Assembly: GCA_964034945.1 (NCBI GenBank)
Contig: OZ035961.1
Coordinates: forward strand, 17,437,243 to 17,501,242
Source of the DNA: Chrysopilus asiliformis
Taxonomy: Eukaryota > Arthropoda > Insecta > Diptera > Rhagionidae
DNA length: 64,000 nt
Direction: 5' to 3'
Shown: positions 58,974 to 64,000 of the stretch, piece by piece
How positions within the stretch are numbered: position 1 is the stretch's first letter
Layout of the letters: every line of letters begins with the position of its first letter
The notes under the pieces: generated by a model
What the model was told of the DNA's origin: nothing
The model's database searches: none
What the model saw: only the letters and a program-made list of their open reading frames with translations
Program-made: the position numbers and the translations under genes

Positions 58974-59436
58974 ATGAAATATTTGACTATTGGCGTATTA
59001 GCTATCAGTAATATTTTATTTAATTCTAAATACAAGTCGAAAGAAATCTTTTTTTGAAAATAGTGTATTTAGAGTGCATCAAGAGCTCACTTTCATCCTG
59101 TGGGATCAGTAAAGTCATCGATTCTAATTTCGCATCCAGTATTTAAAGAAACTGAAGAAATTGATCACAATATTGCTGTTGTTCGATTGGACAAAGATGT
59201 CATATTTACTGACAACATCAGACCAATTTGCTTACTTTTGGATATCGAAAATTTACCTGAATTAATGAAGGGAGATAAAGTTATTACGGCCGGTTGGGGA
59301 AAGAAGGTTTCTAATGGTATTTGATTCTTTTTGTTTTTAAACTTGAATTTCGCTAGTAGCTTAAGAGAACTCGCCAAAGCAAGATGTCAAAAAAATCAAG
59401 ATATATATTGCAATAATGAAGAGCGTAATTTCATAA
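58974..59436 (+). pseudogene. Decayed serine protease homologue paralogue
   Basis: Exon 1 (58974-59007, MKYLTIGVLAI) is 34 nt, the same length and phase as in the gene at 55761. After an intron ending at 59072 the reading continues KSSLSSCGISKVIDS and then breaks. A deletion has removed the His-box exon part and intron 2, and the frame shifts into SHPVFKETEEIDHNIAVVRL (59130 onward), then PICLLLDIENLPELMKGDKV and TAGWGKK. A donor at 59317 and an acceptor at 59365 lead into ENSPKQDVKK, which soon stops (59436). The Ser-box exon is missing. The Asp position reads Asn (DHNIAV). Highly similar to 55761-56795, so it is a recent tandem duplicate. Confidence 0.85.
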
Positions 59437-61664
59437 AGTAGATTGCACAATATTCTATTTCAAAAGTTGAGATATTTTATCGACCATTTTATTTTATTTT
59501 ATTTCATTTTTTTAACGTAAAAACTTTAATTAAAATATCATTTTCATCTCCCATAATGATTAATTACCGACATTTTTTTCCGAGTCTAAACCAGCATAAC
59601 TCCCGTGATGATGAAGCAATCAATGAAAACAGTCAAAACAACTTCATAAATGTTGAAAAAAAAATATCCTTATGTTTATCCCTTTAAGTATATCCTCGTA
59701 CGTTCAGATTATAGTCTCTCCAGCAATCCTTTTTTTTTCATACTTTGAAGAGACATTTCATACGATATTATTATCCTTTTTTAACATTTTATTGTTACTT
59801 TACGCATTTCTGAGTCAGAACAAAAAAATTACTTTAGTTCCACCGATGAGCATAAAACGAGCAAAAAAACGTAATGTTGAGAAAAACTTTTGACTCGTTA
59901 CATCAAATGCAGCCAACCAAGCTTAACAAAAGGGAATGACAACCGACATAGCACAAGCATAAGGACATGAAAAAATTACGGTGCCAATCTGGAAAAAAGG
60001 ACAAGATGTAATCCATGTATACCGCATATACTCCACGAAAAAAACCAATGCCAAACAAAGATTCTATTTTTTTTTCGCTTCATATTATGCTATTCTCAGT
60101 GCGGTGCGGTGCTCGCAAAGTACAAAAACCACTCGTCTTAATTCTATACAACGAAGATCCACGGGGAAAAAGGGATAGCCATTGAGCTAAAATATAGTTT
60201 GACATAAAATGATATAAAAATGAAGTCTGTGTGTTTGTATTTTCCGCACAAAAAAAATTATATCAATCGTTTGACATCAATTCAGTGAATGCACTGCGGG
60301 TATTTAATTCTTTTTACAGTTTTTTACACAATTTTTCCCCATTACATTTTATTTGTGAACATCACACAAACATCCTTTAAGGGTTGATCATAAAAAATAC
60401 AATACAAAGGACGATTGAATCGAATAGAAATTGTAACAGTAACAACGAACGCAATCCGATCCTTAAAATACCTGTATAAATGCCATTTCTTACATGTTTT
60501 GTCATTCTCTTGAAAATCACATTCTCGTCTGTTACTTTTTCACGTCAGCAGTAGTAGCAAGGCAAGACCAAGGACATCGTGGATAAATAACGAGAAGCAT
60601 AATATCTCGATGCAATGCGCGCCGATAAACAAAAAAAAGAGGGCATTTTTTCATCATTGATCCTTTCGACTTGGAATGCTGTTGCATAATTCTAGGGGTG
60701 TGTGGTATACAACGCAAATGGCTTGTTCGGCTCGCTTGCATTGATTAACCAGCAACCCTCAATCCATAAACTCGCTGCATTACAGCTAAGTAGGGATTCG
60801 CGAAAGGATCTTTGATGATGAACAATAGACGCTAAGGAATTTTTGAGGGCAAAAAACGTAAAAGGCGCAACATCCTTGGCGGTAGAAAAAAAACCCACGA
60901 AACTGGATTTCTCAACTAAAATATGGGGTGATCTAATAAATATAATCACGCATTTACCGTTATACACCCTTGTCTCATACACATGTGATGGGGCTATATT
61001 GTCGTATGCATTCAATTATTTCGCGCTTTTTACCACATTAGAAATTTTATCTACATATGCATGTACGACTAGATGTTAATTCAAACATTATGTAATGCAA
61101 CGAGGTCAGATACAGGTTCTGCAGCTCGATCACTTTTCAAATCGTGCTTTGTGAAAGTGATGGAATTTTTGCCCTCGGATTTATTCGCGATATTTCTCAC
61201 GGAGTTTTTCTGAACCCTTTGGCCAAATCCCATCGAAGTATAATAAAAAAAGGGGTCAGTATCTTTCAATATCTTTGGCTTCGATGTGAAATCTAAACAA
61301 CGGAAACGATGAAATAAAATCTTGACCAATGGTCAATTATGAATAATATCCAAAGGCCACAATACACTTAACCCAGTTATGAAATAGATAAGGATTTTGA
61401 TATTTTCTTTTATGTAGTTTGCTTTTGTTCAATGATGGACAATAGATGGGTATTATTTGAAGGGAAAAAAAATTCAAAATAGTTTTGTGGATTTTTAAAC
61501 GCTTGTTAAAAGAAATGAAAGTCCTTTTAATTCCTTGTGTTCATAAAAATTTCTTTAAGGATAACTTAAGAAATTGCAAAATTCATCTGTACTGAATTGT
61601 TGACGGTTTCTAATAATATAATAATAACTTTTTTATCATATTAATGTTATCAAGAAAAGTACTA
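59437..61664. other. Intergenic stretch, no firm gene
   Basis: AT-rich. The frame 59672-59893 is hydrophobic but lacks context. The minus-strand frame at 61081-61329, with an upstream acceptor-like TTGTTTAG, is a weak exon candidate (see findings). Confidence 0.45.
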
Positions 61665-61880
61665 CAGTAATCCCTCCAACTGCGCGGTAGATACGTTCCA
61701 CAAAAAGAGCGCGCAAACCGAAACCGCGCACTGCGAACCCTACTTTGTATGAAATTTTGGGGTTAGGAACATGTTTTTCTAAACGAAAAGTATAAAAAAA
61801 CCGCGCAGGTGCGAAATTTTTACTGCGCAGTTCGAAATTTTGGTATTAAAAACTTAACCGCGCAGTTTGAGGGATTACTG
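61665..61880. repeat. 216 bp pogo-like MITE, CAGTAATCCCTC ends, TA duplication
   Basis: CAGTAATCCCTCCAACTGCG and the inverse of CGCAGTTTGAGGGATTACTG differ at one base, with TA directly outside both. The interior has repeated CCGCGCA/TGCGCGG motifs. Non-coding. Confidence 0.88.
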
Positions 61881-61900
61881 TATTTCTATTTGAATTTCTC

Positions 61901-62233
61901 GGGTGACCATACGTCACGGAATCGCCGAGACAGTCCCAGTTTTAGTCATGATGCCCTGTTTTTAGATATCAGGTCCCGGAAACAAATTTTATCCCGAATT
62001 ACTCAATTCCATGTTAAGATTTATTAAACGTTAAACTACGATAACTAAATAAGTAATATACCCTCTAAATTTTTACTTGGGGCACATATTTTCAAAAAAA
62101 TGCGGCTCATTTTTGTGACCCATTTTTCTGAAAAACTCAAACTGACAAAAAAAAACCTTTTCTGATTGGGCTTTCAAAATTTTCAATCTTCACCGGTAAT
62201 CTGTCCATAATTCACTCAAAAAAATGGTCACCC
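61901..62233 (+). repeat. GACCAT/GTCCCGG hAT-like element, both ends present
   Basis: GGGTGACCAT at the left and ATGGTCACCC at the right are exact inverses; this is the most complete copy of the family in the window. No clear 8-bp duplication, so age or a boundary offset is likely. No transposase. Confidence 0.72.
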
Positions 62234-62453
62234 TACTTAAAATCACAATTTCACAATTCCTGTATTTTCGAGATAAATATTGTACAGAAAAACTTCATAA
62301 ATGGTTGAGAAATTTCTTTTTGAATAAAACTTCACAATTTTCAAGTTAACAGTAAAAAAAATATGCTTTTAAATATAAATGTGACAAATAATTTAAATTA
62401 AATAATGAAATAATTTGAATAAAATATGTCTTGATACACTGGAAAATGTAATA

Positions 62454-63483
62454 TTACGGGAAAATATTTTCATGAATCCACTTTGTATATTCAGCAACTT
62501 CAGTGAACCGTCCAAGAAGTTTTTTTTCAGCAATACTTGACCAAATCTTGCCAACACCTTCCACACTCCAGACATTTTTCTTGAATTCTTTCACCAAAAT
62601 GACACCATCGTTGATCATTTCACCATTCTTAACCCCTTCATCTTGAGATACGACACAAATTTGATTACTGGAAACATTAAATTTTACATCTGGATAGAAC
62701 GTATCACAAATAAAGCATTTCGTTGGAACAACTTGATTAGTTCGTATTTTTGGTTGCTCATTGCCTGTTAATTTGTATATAGTTATTAAATTTCTTGTTT
62801 CCCATATAACGAAAAAAATACGTTCACCTGAAACGTATGTGTAATCCCAGGTAATTGCAATATAATTCTTATCCGGCCGGTCGAACTTGTTCGCCTTGAC
62901 CGTTGCTGAAGGTAAACAGATTGGCTTCACAATGTCAACATTTACTTCGATAGTCTTGGCTAGACGTACAAGTGCAATGTTGTTAGCTTTCCGTTCATCA
63001 TTGAATTCCTCGTGTACATCGATATCTTCAACACCAACACGAAGCGACACTTGATTAAAGACAATGTTTAACCTGTAAGATGCACTCATTAAATATGCAT
63101 CAACAATTCAGATACAATATTTACCAACTATCCAATGTTTGGAGATATTTACCCAAGCATGTTGCAGTTGTCAAAACATAACGATTGTTAATTAAAACAC
63201 CACTACATGGATAGGATTTAGTTTCATCTTCCGTTTCGAATTCAAAAGCAACCAACCATGAATATTTGAGCATCTCTGTATCATTTTTTGAAATTGCACC
63301 ACAATCCTTGAGTAAAGAAGGAGCTGCTTTAATTTCTTTATGATTTGCCTCTGATATGTTAAAAAAAAGTTAAACAAGTTTTTTTTTCGGCCCAAATTTC
63401 TAAAATCTATACAAACTTTTTGCACTGATCACATCCAACACAAGAATACTATAAACCAAAGCTATATTGAACAGAAATTTCAT
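62454..63483 (-). CDS. Secreted serine protease homologue lacking all triad residues (4 exons)
   Basis: Seen: exons 63417-63483, 63125-63350, 62828-63072 and 62454-62764, with introns of 66, 52 and 63 bp (phases 1, 2, 1) joining to 282 residues, the same length as the homologue at 55761. Signal peptide MKFLFNIALVYSILVLDVISA. Cys39 is the likely linker to the protease-like domain, which lacks an RIVGG-type activation site. His is replaced by Thr86 (LTTATC), Asp by Asn129 (NNIALVRL), and the Ser box has become MINDGVIL (Gly233 in place of Ser). Fold landmarks remain: CSGVLINNRYVL, PICLPSATVK, WDYTYVSG, YTKWIHENIFP. The third intron is 63 bp without stops, so an unspliced reading stays open across it. 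Clearly non-catalytic. It is inverted relative to the other protease genes. Role unknown; a binding or cofactor function is inferred. Confidence 0.9.
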
Positions 63484-63727
63484 ATTGTCGCAAGATGAAA
63501 GGATTTTATGTACTATTCGTTGTTTTGATTATTTCGAACTGAATAAAGCTGCAATTTCATTATATGACAAACCATTGCCATAATGATCTTGAAAGTTGCA
63601 TTGGATTGACTAAAATTAACGAATGTTTTCATTTCGTTGCATGTGATGTTGGTCAACATGTTTGTAAATCAGAGTCGGATTTAGACAATTGAGGGGCCTA
63701 GAAGTAAAAGAGTTCAAGTGCACTTTT

Positions 63728-64000
63728 TATACCCGTATGGTGAAACCAAAGGGTATATTAGATTTGCCTTACCGTTTGTAACGCCAAGATCCCGTCATCA
63801 CACACAAAAATGAATTACACCAGTGTGTTTAGAATGATAAAAAAAAGTTGAATTTAGCATGTCCGTCCGTCCGTCCGTCTGTGGCGCGGATTGCGGGCGC
63901 ACGGATTGAGCTAGAGACTTGAAATTTTATACAGATCCGTTTTTCGTAAAATGCGAGGCTAAGTTCGTTAATGGTCAAAATGGACCATTAGGGGGGGGGG
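63728..64000 (+). repeat. GTCY-bearing repeat (TATACCCGTATGG family), cut by window end
   Basis: Matches 28370 onward: TATACCCGTATGGTGAAACC, short (GTCC)n at 63860-63880, GTGGCGCGGATTGCGGGCGC, GATCCGTTTTTCGTAAAATG. The window ends in its G-run, which in other copies leads into a GGGGTACCCC palindrome. Confidence 0.85.

Noticed and set aside
59672..59893. Hydrophobic 73-codon frame, possible small membrane protein
   Set aside because: AT-rich composition favours Phe/Leu/Ile codons by chance; no promoter, conservation or context evidence.
63991..64000. Terminal G-run as a special signal
   Set aside because: It is the start of the G7 / C6 palindrome present in other copies of the repeat, cut by the window edge.

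Overview
The window looks like insect nuclear DNA, most probably from a fly (Diptera). It is AT-rich, and its genes have short exons split by 43-80 bp GT-AG introns. It holds CLIP-type and CLIP-less secreted serine proteases and a cecropin-like peptide gene. It is crowded with eukaryotic DNA transposons: Helitron, hAT, PIF/Harbinger, pogo-like and a rosa-type DD41D mariner. Many repeats carry (GTCY)n microsatellites, as described for dipteran 'mini-me' elements. Nothing prokaryotic or viral was seen. I cannot name the species.

Layout. 1-2 kb: a two-exon gene on the minus strand for a 64-residue secreted amphipathic peptide (cecropin-like), with TATA box, initiator and polyA signal. 2-26 kb: gene-poor and rich in transposons. 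It includes a three-level nest at 14.4-16.5 kb in which every level has its own target-site duplication, a large CAGAGATG-ended element (8.2-10.6 kb), two Helitron copies and a ~0.7 kb (GACAGACG)-type array at 25.5-26.2 kb. 26-40 kb: mostly single-copy-looking non-coding DNA with GC-richer islands, broken by small TIR elements. One Helitron copy sits inside another repeat whose unoccupied version lies elsewhere in the window. 40-47 kb: Helitron, hAT and GTCY-bearing repeats. 47-64 kb: a serine-protease cluster made of one intact CLIP-domain protease (47.3-48.8 kb, +), one CLIP-less homologue with a broken triad (55.8-56.8 kb, +), one decayed paralogue (59.0-59.4 kb, +) and one homologue with all three triad residues lost (62.5-63.5 kb, -). 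A 901 bp rosa-like mariner remnant (52.7-53.6 kb) lies among them.

How the genes may work together (inference). CLIP proteases activate one another and their targets by limited cleavage in haemolymph cascades (Toll, melanization), and non-catalytic homologues often act there as cofactors. A cecropin-like peptide is a typical output of insect humoral immunity. All intact genes in the window therefore encode secreted proteins compatible with immune roles. The shared intron phases (1, 2, 1) of the protease-domain exons and the 282-residue length of both homologues point to duplication from a CLIP-B-like ancestor, followed by loss of the CLIP domain and catalytic residues. Each level of transposon nesting is supported by paired terminal repeats and, in most cases, by matching target-site duplications read directly from the sequence.
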